Source of the DNA: Sphingopyxis sp. TUF1
GTDB taxonomy: Bacteria > Pseudomonadota > Alphaproteobacteria > Sphingomonadales > Sphingomonadaceae
Assembly (NCBI RefSeq): GCF_036687315.1
Contig: NZ_CP144683.1
Location: forward strand, 1,992,001-2,056,000
Direction: 5' to 3'
DNA length: 64,000 nucleotides
Below the pieces are notes generated by a model. That model saw nothing but the letters and a program-made list of their open reading frames with translations, ran no database searches and was not told the origin of the DNA. A program made the translations under genes and the position numbers. Shown piece after piece: positions 16,631-24,456 of this stretch (the stretch's first letter is position 1; every line of letters begins with the position of its first letter).

Positions 16631-17707
16631 TCAAGCGGGCTTCGCTGGGCGATTGCGTACGCCTAAGAGGCTCGCTCCAATCGACAGAATGAAGATTTGC
16701 GTTTCGGCGGCCACCGTTAGCCCGATTGCAGTCGTTGTTAGCCCCGCCTCGCCGATGACAATGCCGATATTTTCCAGGCTGAGCTGGGTTCCGGCGAGGT
16801 CCCTTTCAAGGGCTTGCAGCGAACCGGCAAGCAATGTCCCTCCGGCGAAGACAATGAGGGCGGCCGCGCCCAGGCCTGCGAGCACGCAAACGGCGACGAC
16901 CGTCCGACGCGCGCGCCCAGCCAACGCGGTCCATGCCACACAACCGGCAGCGGCGCCCAGCACCGCGCCTTCGAAGGGCCCGGTCACATTCGTTACGAAG
17001 ACGCCCGAAAGCAGCCCCACGCTCTCGCGTCCCAGCAGGTTGCCCAGAGCGCCCACGGCAAGGCCGCCGATTGCTGTGCCGACGACAAGCCATCCGTCGG
17101 CACGTCCGCGCCACATCAGAGCGGCAGCCGTTCCCGCGCCGAGTCCCGCTCCCGCGAGCAGGCCGAGCGCGCCGATCATCGCTGCCAGGACCAGCACCTG
17201 CGCGCCGCCGCCCGTTGCTGCAATCATGCCGTAGATCAAGCCGGCCGCGGCACCCGATCCAAGGCCAGCCAATGTGCAAGCGCCGGCAATATGCGATTCG
17301 CGCGCGCGCGGCGAGACCGGCGGCTGCGCTGTTTTCGCGGCGATGAAGCGGTAGCCGTGTTTGGGCACCGTTTCGATGAAGCGGGGATTGGCCGCATCGT
17401 CGCCCAAGGTTCGGCGCAGCGTCCGGATGCACTGCGTCAGCGCTTCGTCGGTTACCGGAATTCCGTGCCAGACCTGGTTCATGAACAATTCCTTGGTGAC
17501 AAGTTCGCCGCGGCGCGAGACGAGCAGGGCCAGCGCGTCGAAATAGCGACTGCCGAGCTCGATCGGCCGGCCGTGCCTGCGCAACTGCCGGTTGTCGCAA
17601 TCGAGCTGAAAAGCGTCGAAGCGCAGGATGCGAGGCCGTGTCTCCATGGTCTGGCGGTCTGCTGCCATCGCGCGGCGGTGGCAAGCGCTGAGCGCCGTTT
17701 CAGTCAT
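16631..17707 (-). CDS. Membrane-bound winged-helix transcriptional regulator
   Basis: 358 residues from ATG 17707; ATG at about 17647 (METRPRIL) is an equally good start. The N-terminal 100 residues form an OmpR/CadC-type DNA-binding domain (ELGSRYFDALALLV, CIRTLRRTLGDD, PKHGYRF). Instead of the single helix and periplasmic sensor of CadC, the C-terminal 220 residues are Gly/Ala-rich and contain about six or seven membrane segments. Such a one-component regulator could respond to a membrane signal. It is divergent from a four-helix membrane protein gene and probably controls it. Confidence 0.8.
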   Translation of the reverse strand: MTETALSACHRRAMAADRQTMETRPRILRFDAFQLDCDNRQLRRHGRPIELGSRYFDALALLVSRRGELVTKELFMNQVWHGIPVTDEALTQCIRTLRRTLGDDAANPRFIETVPKHGYRFIAAKTAQPPVSPRARESHIAGACTLAGLGSGAAAGLIYGMIAATGGGAQVLVLAAMIGALGLLAGAGLGAGTAAALMWRGRADGWLVVGTAIGGLAVGALGNLLGRESVGLLSGVFVTNVTGPFEGAVLGAAAGCVAWTALAGRARRTVVAVCVLAGLGAAALIVFAGGTLLAGSLQALERDLAGTQLSLENIGIVIGEAGLTTTAIGLTVAAETQIFILSIGASLLGVRNRPAKPA

Positions 17708-17782
17708 TGCTCATGAATTGCTCATGCCTTTTCGATGGGACCGAAGCACGGTCGGCAGCAGGAAAAGCATTGGAGACCGACG

Positions 17783-18334
17783 ATGAACGACGTTTTTGCG
17801 CGCCGCGCCCCGCTTCTGAACGGATGGCGCATTGCTGGCTGGGGCAGCCTTCTCGCCCTGCTGGCGCTTCCGGCACTGGTCATGCAGATAACCGGCGCGG
17901 TGAAATGGACCGCGAGCGATTTTATTTTCGCCGCGATCATGCTCGGCCTTGTCGGGACCATGGCCGAATTCGCGGTGCGCTTCGCCCGGCCCGGCGCGCC
18001 GCGCATCGGTTATGTCGTTGCCGGCTTGACCGCGTTCTTCACCGTCTGGTCGAACGCCGCGGTCGGCATCATCGGCGACGAGGATTCCGTCAACGCCTTC
18101 TTCTACCTCATGGTGCTGGGAGCCATGGCTGCCGCGATAGTCGTCCGGTTTCGTCCCGCGGCGATGCGTTCGATCGCGATGTTGCTGGCCATCGGTCAAT
18201 ATGCCGTCGGCATTGCGGCCCTCAACATGATGCCGGGACACGCTGTCGAGTGGGGTTTTCTTACCATCTTTGCCCTATTGTGGCTCACCGCGGCATGGTG
18301 CTTTCACCATGCTCTCATAGCGCGGACCAGTTAG
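17783..18334 (+). CDS. Four-helix membrane protein of unknown function
   Basis: 183 residues from ATG 17783, preceded by GGAG at good spacing. Hydrophobic segments lie at about 15-37, 45-65, 75-98 and 105-175 (the last may be two or three helices). There are no recognisable catalytic residues. It is divergent from the membrane-bound winged-helix regulator (76 bases between starts) and is followed 113 bases later by a small acidic gene. Regulator and membrane protein may form a signalling pair; this is inferred only from position. Confidence 0.75.
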   Translation: MNDVFARRAPLLNGWRIAGWGSLLALLALPALVMQITGAVKWTASDFIFAAIMLGLVGTMAEFAVRFARPGAPRIGYVVAGLTAFFTVWSNAAVGIIGDEDSVNAFFYLMVLGAMAAAIVVRFRPAAMRSIAMLLAIGQYAVGIAALNMMPGHAVEWGFLTIFALLWLTAAWCFHHALIARTS

Positions 18335-18447
18335 TCGGAGCAGGGCTCGGCGCTGCCGCCACCCGCGCGATTGCAGCGCCAACCGGCAACCGAAGGAACC
18401 GCGATAACCGGTCCGCGTTTGGATCACGCAATGCAGGAGCCAGTGCG

Positions 18448-18753
18448 ATGATCGACGAGCCGAAGAATAATGATGCGCCCGAGACTGTAAATCGGGAGCA
18501 AGACGACGAGGACACGCAGGCGCAATCTGTCGCGGAGGCAGCGCGCCATGAGCGTCCGCTGGCAGAGAGCACCAAGGCGAATACGGGCGGCGAAAGCGAC
18601 GACGTCCAGGATGTTGTCGATCACATGCACCAGATGGAGCGTTCGGGCAAAATCGACATGGACGCGTACCGCGGCGAGCGCAGCGATGACGATGAACCGG
18701 GCCAGCTCGGCGAGGGCGGCGACGAGGATGAGGGACCGCGCGGCGCCCCGTGA
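18448..18753 (+). CDS. Small acidic hydrophilic protein, unknown function
   Basis: 101 residues from ATG 18448, with AGGAG nine bases upstream. The sequence is rich in Asp, Glu, Gln and Gly, has no hydrophobic segment and is probably disordered (ends GGDEDEGPRGAP, where GGDE is not an enzyme motif). Similar acidic small proteins are common near stress genes in sphingomonads. I do not recognise a family. It is the last gene before the convergent AraC-type gene. Confidence 0.65.
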   Translation: MIDEPKNNDAPETVNREQDDEDTQAQSVAEAARHERPLAESTKANTGGESDDVQDVVDHMHQMERSGKIDMDAYRGERSDDDEPGQLGEGGDEDEGPRGAP

Positions 18754-18850
18754 CGTGTCGCCCTAGGAGGACGGGACAGTCAGCGCTAGGCCGGCGATCG
18801 GTGTCGCCGAAGACGGATCGCGCGATCGGCTGCTGGTCAGGCAGCGGCGA

Positions 18851-19699
18851 TCAGCGTATCCGGGCGGTGCGTTGAAAGGCGGTCGGCGACCGGCCGAAAT
18901 GCTGGCGGAAGGCAGCGGTAAAATGGCTGTGACTGGAAAAGCCGAGGTCGAGCGCCAGCGCGGTGATGTCGCGGCAGTCTTCGAGCGCGACCAGTGCCTG
19001 CGCGAGCCGCAGGCGAAGCTGGTAGCGGTATAGCGAAACCCCTTCGGTCGCCGCGAAGCTTTGCGTCAGATATACGGGCGACACACCCACTTCGGCCGCG
19101 ATCGACGCGAGCGTCCATCGGCGTTCCGGCGCGGCGGCGAACAGCAATTTGGTACGGTCGACCAACTTGCCGCGCCCATAGGTCGCGGCGCGGACGTGCG
19201 AGGTGCGCTCGCCGAGCGATCGCCGGATCAAGGCCAATGCCAGCGTTTCGGCTTCGAGCGTTTCGAACGCCCCACGCGACAGGCCGTGCCGGAGCAAGGC
19301 GACGAGAAGCTGCGCTTGCGGGTCGATGCCGCGCGCCTGCCGGTGGAAGATCGCTTCGCCGCCGCCACCGAACTGATCGGGGGGCGTCAGTTCGTGCAGC
19401 AACTCAGGCGCGATCGCCATCGACAGGCAGGCATCGCCGCCATCGACCGGATGGCTGATCGCATAGTCCTGGCCCGCATTGAAAAATACGAGCTGGCCGG
19501 TGGTCGCCACCGTGTCACCCGTGCCGACATGGCGTTTGAAAATGCCGCGATAGGGAAAGACCAAATGGGTCGCGTCCGCACATTCGTTGGGCGAGCGATG
19601 CTTGCAGCCGCCGCTGCACCCGACGTCGCGAACGGTCATCGTCCCGGTTTCGAGCAGCGTCTTTACGGTCAGGTCGTTGACGGGTTCGTGTCGGGCCAC
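18851..19699 (-). CDS. AraC family transcriptional regulator
   Basis: 282 residues from a GTG at 19699, only five bases after the stop of the DUF4198 gene. The C-terminal 100 residues carry the double AraC helix-turn-helix (LASIAAEVGVSPVYLTQSF, then DITALALDLGFSSHSHFTAAF). The N-terminal cupin-like part has a Cys-rich start (DVGCSGGCKHRSPNEC) and SHPVDGGDACLS, a known AraC subgroup layout; the cysteines could bind a metal or sense redox. It is the third gene of a DUF4331-DUF4198-araC operon and probably regulates it. Confidence 0.87.
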   Translation of the reverse strand: MARHEPVNDLTVKTLLETGTMTVRDVGCSGGCKHRSPNECADATHLVFPYRGIFKRHVGTGDTVATTGQLVFFNAGQDYAISHPVDGGDACLSMAIAPELLHELTPPDQFGGGGEAIFHRQARGIDPQAQLLVALLRHGLSRGAFETLEAETLALALIRRSLGERTSHVRAATYGRGKLVDRTKLLFAAAPERRWTLASIAAEVGVSPVYLTQSFAATEGVSLYRYQLRLRLAQALVALEDCRDITALALDLGFSSHSHFTAAFRQHFGRSPTAFQRTARIR

Positions 19700-19704
19700 G
19701 CGGG

Positions 19705-20529
19705 TCAACCCCGATGCGGGACGGCGAAGCTGAGACTGGAGAAATCGGTTTCGAAGTCGGTGGCGGCGCCCGGTTCGTTCGGGCGGGTCCACACGACATT
19801 CGCGCGCCATGTCCCCGTGCCCGGCATTGCGAAACGCACGCGCCCGTCGGCCGCGCTGCGCCGCTGCGCCACAGGTTTCGTATCGTTATTAAGGTCCGTC
19901 AGTTTGACGAGAGCGCCGGCGAGCGGCCGCCCGTGGTAAAAAATGCGCAAGCTCATCTCCGTCGGCCCGGGCGACAGGAACAGATCATCGTCGGGAACAA
20001 TCTCCAGCGCAAGTCCCACCCGCTTCTCGATCCATCGGCTGTTCGCCCGCGTCGGCGTGCCGACAAGGACGATTGCCTTGGCATTGCGCCGGTAATTTTC
20101 CGATCCGTCGGTCGCGGATCGGCGCGTTCGCTTGCGCGCGTCCAGCGCGACCGTCAACCCTTCTTCCTTCAAATAGCTCTCGAACCGGGCGGGCGGGAGA
20201 CGGCTTTGCGCACGCGCGTCGCTTTGGAGTACGATCATATGCGCGCCGTCGCCCTCCGGCTGGAGCCGTGTCTGCTGTCCATCGCTGTCCGCGATTGGCG
20301 CCTTCAGATCGGTCCGGCGGCCGTCGGGGGCGATCGTTTCGAACCGCACGATGCGCGATGCCGGGAGGCGGGATGGCTGCCGGTCGGCTCCGTGCCCGAC
20401 CATAAGCGTCAGCGTCACCGTATCGAGCGGTGCCACCCGCCATTGCGACGGTTGAACCCAGAAGTCGTGAGCTATCGCCGTCCCGGCGCCCAGTGTTCCG
20501 ACCGCGAACGCCAGTGTAAGGCGGATCAT
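19705..20529 (-). CDS. DUF4198 domain periplasmic protein
   Basis: 274 residues with a signal peptide (cleavage near AIA-HDF). The mature start HDFWVQPSQW, followed by beta-rich segments, is the usual look of DUF4198 proteins, which occur in periplasmic metal-uptake contexts, nickel among them. Its start overlaps the stop of the DUF4331 gene (ATGA) and its stop is five bases before the araC-type GTG, so the three are one transcript. A role in handling a metal or a small ligand in the periplasm is inferred from family context, not shown here. Confidence 0.8.
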   Translation of the reverse strand: MIRLTLAFAVGTLGAGTAIAHDFWVQPSQWRVAPLDTVTLTLMVGHGADRQPSRLPASRIVRFETIAPDGRRTDLKAPIADSDGQQTRLQPEGDGAHMIVLQSDARAQSRLPPARFESYLKEEGLTVALDARKRTRRSATDGSENYRRNAKAIVLVGTPTRANSRWIEKRVGLALEIVPDDDLFLSPGPTEMSLRIFYHGRPLAGALVKLTDLNNDTKPVAQRRSAADGRVRFAMPGTGTWRANVVWTRPNEPGAATDFETDFSSLSFAVPHRG

Positions 20530-21797
20530 GACGGTGAGGCTGCGGGATCGGGACCCGCAAGAAACGGAAATTCGGTCAGCGAATGCGCCTTTTCGTCACC
20601 TTCCAGCCCGTCGCTGACCCCGAATGCGGTTCCGTTCACCAGCAGCGAGCGATAGGTTCGAAGCGAATTGTCGGTGATCGTCCGCCCGCCGCAATCGTCC
20701 CGCAAGGCCGGTTCATCGGCAAGCGCGGCGCGCTCGACCGCGAAAAGCCGGGTACATGTACCGGCGCGGCTGTTCAGCCAGAGCCGGTCGTCGGCGAGCA
20801 AGCGCGCGAGCTTCAGATAGCGCGCGCCCTGCGGCGCTCCGCCGCCGAACAGGAAGCCATTGCCGCACTGCCCGTCGAACGCGTCATATAGCGCGGCGTT
20901 TTTGGCGATTTCTTCGGCGAACCGCTCGCCATCGGCAGGCGTCGACCGGTTCCACTCGATCTTCATCGCCGCCGCTTCCTCCGCCGTTCCCAGCGTGGCG
21001 AGCAGCGCGTTGCCGGTCAGCGGACGCGCCGCCCGGTCAACCTGCTCGCCCCCGCTGGCCGTCGCGGCCCATATCGCGAGCATCGGGCCGCCGCGCGTCA
21101 CGGCCCTGGTCTTGACCGATATGACGATGGCCATCGGCGACCATCCGCGCAGGAAGTTGGTGGCGGGGCCGCCGTCGGTGCGGCGCCATCGCCCCAGAAT
21201 GTCCGCGGCCTCGGTCTTGGTGACAGCAGGGCATGGCCCGGCCCCCGCATCGGCGGACGCCGCAAAGGCGGCAGTTGCTGCGGCATAGGCATCGCGCGTT
21301 CCGCGGACATTGTTGAAGAAGGGATCGTCGCGGCGTCCAGCAAAAAGGCGAAAGCTGCCCTTTCTGCTCGTGATCCCCGATCCTTGACCGGGATTTCCGG
21401 TCGCCCGGTCGGCCTTGCCCAGGCGGCAATCTGCCTGCTCCGCCCCGTTGAAACGGCATGTGATCGCGGCGGTGGCATCGGTGGCGCCGAACCGCGGTCC
21501 GCTGTCGATATGAAATGTGTAGGCGGCGCGATCCGAAAAGCCTTGCCCGACGATGGTCATGACGAGATTGATCCGCTCGGCGTCGGGTGATGTCCAGGCA
21601 TAGAGGTCGCCGATGTCGAGACGTGGATCGGCGCTGACGAGCGGGGAATCGAGATGATCCGATGCGGCGGCGGGGAGGGCCGTTGATAGCGCCGCAAGTA
21701 CGGCGGCGGCGCGGATTCCGGATCGCAGGCTTTTCGGCGTCGCAGCGGCGCGTTGAGCGGCGCGCTCGACAATTCGAAAGAATCCTTTTCGGTGCAT
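20526..21797 (-). CDS. DUF4331 family exported protein
   Basis: 423 residues with a long positively charged signal region (cleavage near PAAA-SDH). The mature start SDHLDSPLVSADPRLDIGDLYAW followed by SPDAERINLVMTI is the hallmark of DUF4331. The region contains paired cysteines (CRFNGAEQADC; C in GQCGNG, AGTC and DDCG) that may form disulfides. The ATG at 21797 is preceded by a strong purine-rich ribosome site. It is the first gene of the operon with DUF4198 and the AraC regulator, and is divergent from the tetR-type gene. Its biochemical role is unknown. Confidence 0.82.
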   Translation of the reverse strand: MHRKGFFRIVERAAQRAAATPKSLRSGIRAAAVLAALSTALPAAASDHLDSPLVSADPRLDIGDLYAWTSPDAERINLVMTIVGQGFSDRAAYTFHIDSGPRFGATDATAAITCRFNGAEQADCRLGKADRATGNPGQGSGITSRKGSFRLFAGRRDDPFFNNVRGTRDAYAAATAAFAASADAGAGPCPAVTKTEAADILGRWRRTDGGPATNFLRGWSPMAIVISVKTRAVTRGGPMLAIWAATASGGEQVDRAARPLTGNALLATLGTAEEAAAMKIEWNRSTPADGERFAEEIAKNAALYDAFDGQCGNGFLFGGGAPQGARYLKLARLLADDRLWLNSRAGTCTRLFAVERAALADEPALRDDCGGRTITDNSLRTYRSLLVNGTAFGVSDGLEGDEKAHSLTEFPFLAGPDPAASPS

Positions 21798-21892
21798 GGC
21801 TTCCCCCTTCGGCTCGTTGGCCGCGACGAGTGGGGATGCGCGCCGTTTGCGGCTATCGAAATCTTATGCATTGTGCCGCGATGGTGCGCCAC

Positions 21893-21932
21893 TGGACATT
21901 ACCTGCCACGTAAATTATATACCAGTCGTTAT
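21893..21932 (+). promoter_or_regulatory. tetR promoter with candidate operator
   Basis: TGGACA (21893) and TATATA (21916) with a 17-base spacer form a plausible promoter. The -10 box ends only nine bases before the ATG, so the transcript would be almost leaderless. The 18 bases from 21915 to 21932 (TTATATACCAGTCGTTAT) match the site at 22668-22685 in 15 of 18 positions. Confidence 0.6.
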
Positions 21933-22563
21933 GGAAATTGAAACCGTCACCGACACTGGTTTGCAAGCCGCCGCGCACAAGGGGCGGCCGCGCGAATTTT
22001 GCGTCGATGAGGCGCTCGCCGCGGCGCTGCGCGTCTTCTGGTCGAAAGGCTATGAGGGTGCGTCGATGGCCGACCTCACCGAAGCGATGGGCATCACGAA
22101 GCCGAGTCTTTATGCCGCCTTTGGCAACAAGGAAGCGCTCTTCAACAAGGCGCTCGACCTCTATGAGCGCGAAAAGCTCGACTATATGCAGGCCGCGCTC
22201 GCCGCGCCGACCGCGCGCGGCGTCGCCGAACGGCTGATGCGCGGTGCGCTCGACATGTATTGCTGCCCCGAAAATCCGAACGGTTGTCTGGGCGTGATCG
22301 CCTCGGTCGCGTGCGGCACGGGCGCCGAGTGCATCCGTCAGGCGGTGCTCGAACGCGGCGCGGCGGCGAAACGCGCGATGCTCGACCGGCTGGCGCGCGC
22401 CAAGGACGAGGGCGATTTTCCCGCGGATACCGATCCCGAAGGGCTCGCCGCTTTCCTGATGGCGGTGAATCAGGGCATGTCGGTGCAGGCCGGCGCGGGT
22501 GCGACGCGCGCCGAACTGGAACGGCTGGTCGAAACCAGCCTCAAGTTGTGGCCGGGGCGCTGA
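21931..22563 (+). CDS. TetR family transcriptional regulator
   Basis: 210 residues from ATG 21931. The N-terminal helix-turn-helix is clear (residues 45-68: ASMADLTEAMGITKPSLYAAF, then GNKEALF). The ligand-binding half contains CCPENPNGC. It lies upstream of and in the same direction as the RND efflux operon, with a near-identical 18-base motif at its own start and at the efflux promoter. This makes it the likely repressor of both. The inducer is unknown. Confidence 0.93.
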   Translation: MEIETVTDTGLQAAAHKGRPREFCVDEALAAALRVFWSKGYEGASMADLTEAMGITKPSLYAAFGNKEALFNKALDLYEREKLDYMQAALAAPTARGVAERLMRGALDMYCCPENPNGCLGVIASVACGTGAECIRQAVLERGAAAKRAMLDRLARAKDEGDFPADTDPEGLAAFLMAVNQGMSVQAGAGATRAELERLVETSLKLWPGR

Positions 22564-22647
22564 GCGGCACTTGTTCGCCAAGCGGGCGTTTGTATGTCGG
22601 GTAAAGGCCCTGAAAGAATTATTTTTACTGCCCGGTACAGAATGCGC

Positions 22648-22685
22648 TTGACGCAGCGCAGGACGACTTATATACCACTCAGTAT
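22648..22685 (+). promoter_or_regulatory. Promoter and candidate TetR operator of the efflux operon
   Basis: TTGACG (22648-22653) and TATACC (22671-22676) are 17 bases apart. The operator-like stretch 22668-22685 (TTATATACCACTCAGTAT) covers the -10 box and includes the dyad ATAC-N6-GTAT. It shares 15 of 18 bases with the site at the tetR start. Confidence 0.65.
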
Positions 22686-22689
22686 ACAA

Positions 22690-23013
22690 AGATAGGACTC
22701 TCCCCCGGAGCGGCCGCTGTGTGACAGGATCATGCGGCGGCCGGATCCACCAGCAGCATGAAACAATCCCGGGAGCGGGCTCGACCCGGCCGGGCGCCGA
22801 TGGCGTTCGGCCCAAGAAAAAAGGGCCCGGTGCGCGCTCCATGGATGCGCGGCGCCGGACGGGGCGGCTGTCCTCTGCCACGAGGGCCGTCCGCACATGA
22901 GGACCGCAATCGCAACGCGGCGGAAGCAGCGCTTCCGGCGACGGGTTTCTGCGCCCCCTTTCCCGTGGCCGGGGCGCGGCGACCGAACCGAACGAAGAGA
23001 AGAGGGCATAACA
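22690..23013 (+). other. Long untranslated leader of the efflux operon
   Basis: About 320 bases between the predicted promoter and the adaptor ATG, without a convincing gene. It contains GC-rich self-complementary stretches (for example around 22765-22800 and 22826-22870) and a nine-codon open frame, MRRPDPPAA, at 22732-22761 with AGGA two bases upstream. It could be an attenuation leader, but no T-run terminator is visible. A longer frame from 22758 overlaps the adaptor gene in another phase and looks like noise. Confidence 0.4.
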
Positions 23014-24285
23014 ATGACCGTCCACACCCCGATCGAAAAGCTCGACCCCGCCGACGCGAAGGTCCGCCGCGAATTAAAGACTTTACTCCGTCCCGCACGC
23101 GGTCGCCGCGCGGCGTGGATCGGTGCTCTGATCGTGCTGGTCGCCGGCGCCTGGTGGCTGCTGCGCGACGGCACGCCGCAGGCCGCCGCCGCGCCCGCGC
23201 CGGTGCTGACCGTCGCCGCGCCGCTGACGCGCGACGTGACCTTGTGGGACGAATATATCGGCCGTTTCGAGGCGTCGAAAGCGGTCGAGGTGCGCCCGCG
23301 CGTGTCGGGCGCGATCACCGCAATTCACTTTACCGACGGCCAGATCGTCCGGCAGGGCCAGCCACTCTTCACCATCGACCCGCGCCCCTATCGCGCGGCG
23401 CTTGCCGAGGCGCGCGCCGCGGCGGCGAGTGCACGCAGCGACCTGGCGCTGGCGCGGCTCGAACTCGAACGCGCGAGCCGCCTTGTCGACATCGAGGCGG
23501 TGTCGCAGAGCGAAATCGACCGGCTGCGCGCGCGGGTCAATGCGGCAACGGCGGCGCTTGCGGGTGCCGATGCCCGCATCGCGGCGCGTGCGCTCGACGT
23601 CGAATTCACCACCGTTCGCGCGCCGCTGAGCGGCCGCATTTCGGATCGCCAGATCGACGCGGGCAACCTTGTGTCGGCGGGCGATGCCGGCGGCACCTTG
23701 CTGACGACGATCAACGCGCTCGATCCGATTTATTTCACCTTCCAGGGATCCGAAGCGCTGTTCCTCAAGACCAAGCGCGAGGGCGGTGACAGAGGCGCCG
23801 ATGTCGAAGTGCGGTTGCAGGACGAAAGCGATTATCGCTGGAAGGGCCGGCTCGACTTCACCGACAACGGCCTCGATCCGCGGTCGGGCACGATCCGCGC
23901 GCGCGGCCGCTTCGCCAATCCCGAGATGTTCCTGACCCCCGGCATGTTCGGCAATATGCGCCTGTCGACCGGCCAGACGACGCGCGCGCTGCTGGTGCCC
24001 GCCGCCGCGGTGCAGACCGATCAGGCGCGCAAGATTGTCTATGTCGTCGGCAAGGACGGCATGGTCGCGGCAAAGCCGGTCGAAATCGGCCCCGACGTCG
24101 ATGGCCTGCGCGTCATCCGGTCGGGACTGGCGCCGACCGACCGCGTCGTCATCAATGGATACCAGTTCGCGCGCCCCGGCACCAAGGCCGAGACGAAGGC
24201 GGGCAAGATTGTCGCGGCGACGCCGAAGCAGGCGGCGACCGGGACGAACGAGCCGGTGTCGGCGCAGGCGACCTTCGCGCGGTGA
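23014..24285 (+). CDS. RND efflux periplasmic adaptor (AcrA/MexE type)
   Basis: 423 residues from ATG 23014 (GAGG upstream). An N-terminal anchor at 34-50 is followed by the lipoyl-type domain (EVRPRVSGAITAIHF, GQPLFTIDPRPY), a coiled-coil hairpin (about 125-215) and beta-barrel domains (FTTVRAPLSGRISDRQID, LTPGMFGNMRLS). It links the inner-membrane pump to the outer membrane channel. It is the first gene of the tripartite operon. The family A repeat lies between it and the pump gene. Confidence 0.94.
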   Translation: MTVHTPIEKLDPADAKVRRELKTLLRPARGRRAAWIGALIVLVAGAWWLLRDGTPQAAAAPAPVLTVAAPLTRDVTLWDEYIGRFEASKAVEVRPRVSGAITAIHFTDGQIVRQGQPLFTIDPRPYRAALAEARAAAASARSDLALARLELERASRLVDIEAVSQSEIDRLRARVNAATAALAGADARIAARALDVEFTTVRAPLSGRISDRQIDAGNLVSAGDAGGTLLTTINALDPIYFTFQGSEALFLKTKREGGDRGADVEVRLQDESDYRWKGRLDFTDNGLDPRSGTIRARGRFANPEMFLTPGMFGNMRLSTGQTTRALLVPAAAVQTDQARKIVYVVGKDGMVAAKPVEIGPDVDGLRVIRSGLAPTDRVVINGYQFARPGTKAETKAGKIVAATPKQAATGTNEPVSAQATFAR

Positions 24286-24296
24286 TATTGATTTAG

Positions 24297-24425
24297 CCCC
24301 TCCACTTCAGGGGAGGGGTCGGGGTGGGGGCGCGCGGTGTCCCCCCAAGGCCGACGGCTCCCACCCCGCTGCGACTAGGCAGCAAGCTGCCAAGTCTCGC
24401 TGCCCTACCCCTGAAGGGGAGGGCT
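24297..24425. repeat. Intergenic repeat, family A, copy 2
   Basis: About 130 bases that match the copy at 2581, including GCGACTAGGCAGCAAGCTGCC minus its first base and the terminal CCCCT/AGGGG arms. It sits inside the efflux operon between the adaptor and pump genes, so it must be transcribed and could fold in the mRNA and alter the ratio of the two proteins. Confidence 0.78.
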
Positions 24426-24456
24426 GAGCAGAACCATTTAAGACAGGGGCTCTCCC

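Noticed and set aside
22758..23789. An open frame starting in the efflux leader and overlapping the adaptor gene in another phase
   Set aside because: Arg/Pro/Gly-rich sequence typical of a noise frame; the adaptor frame has clear domains.
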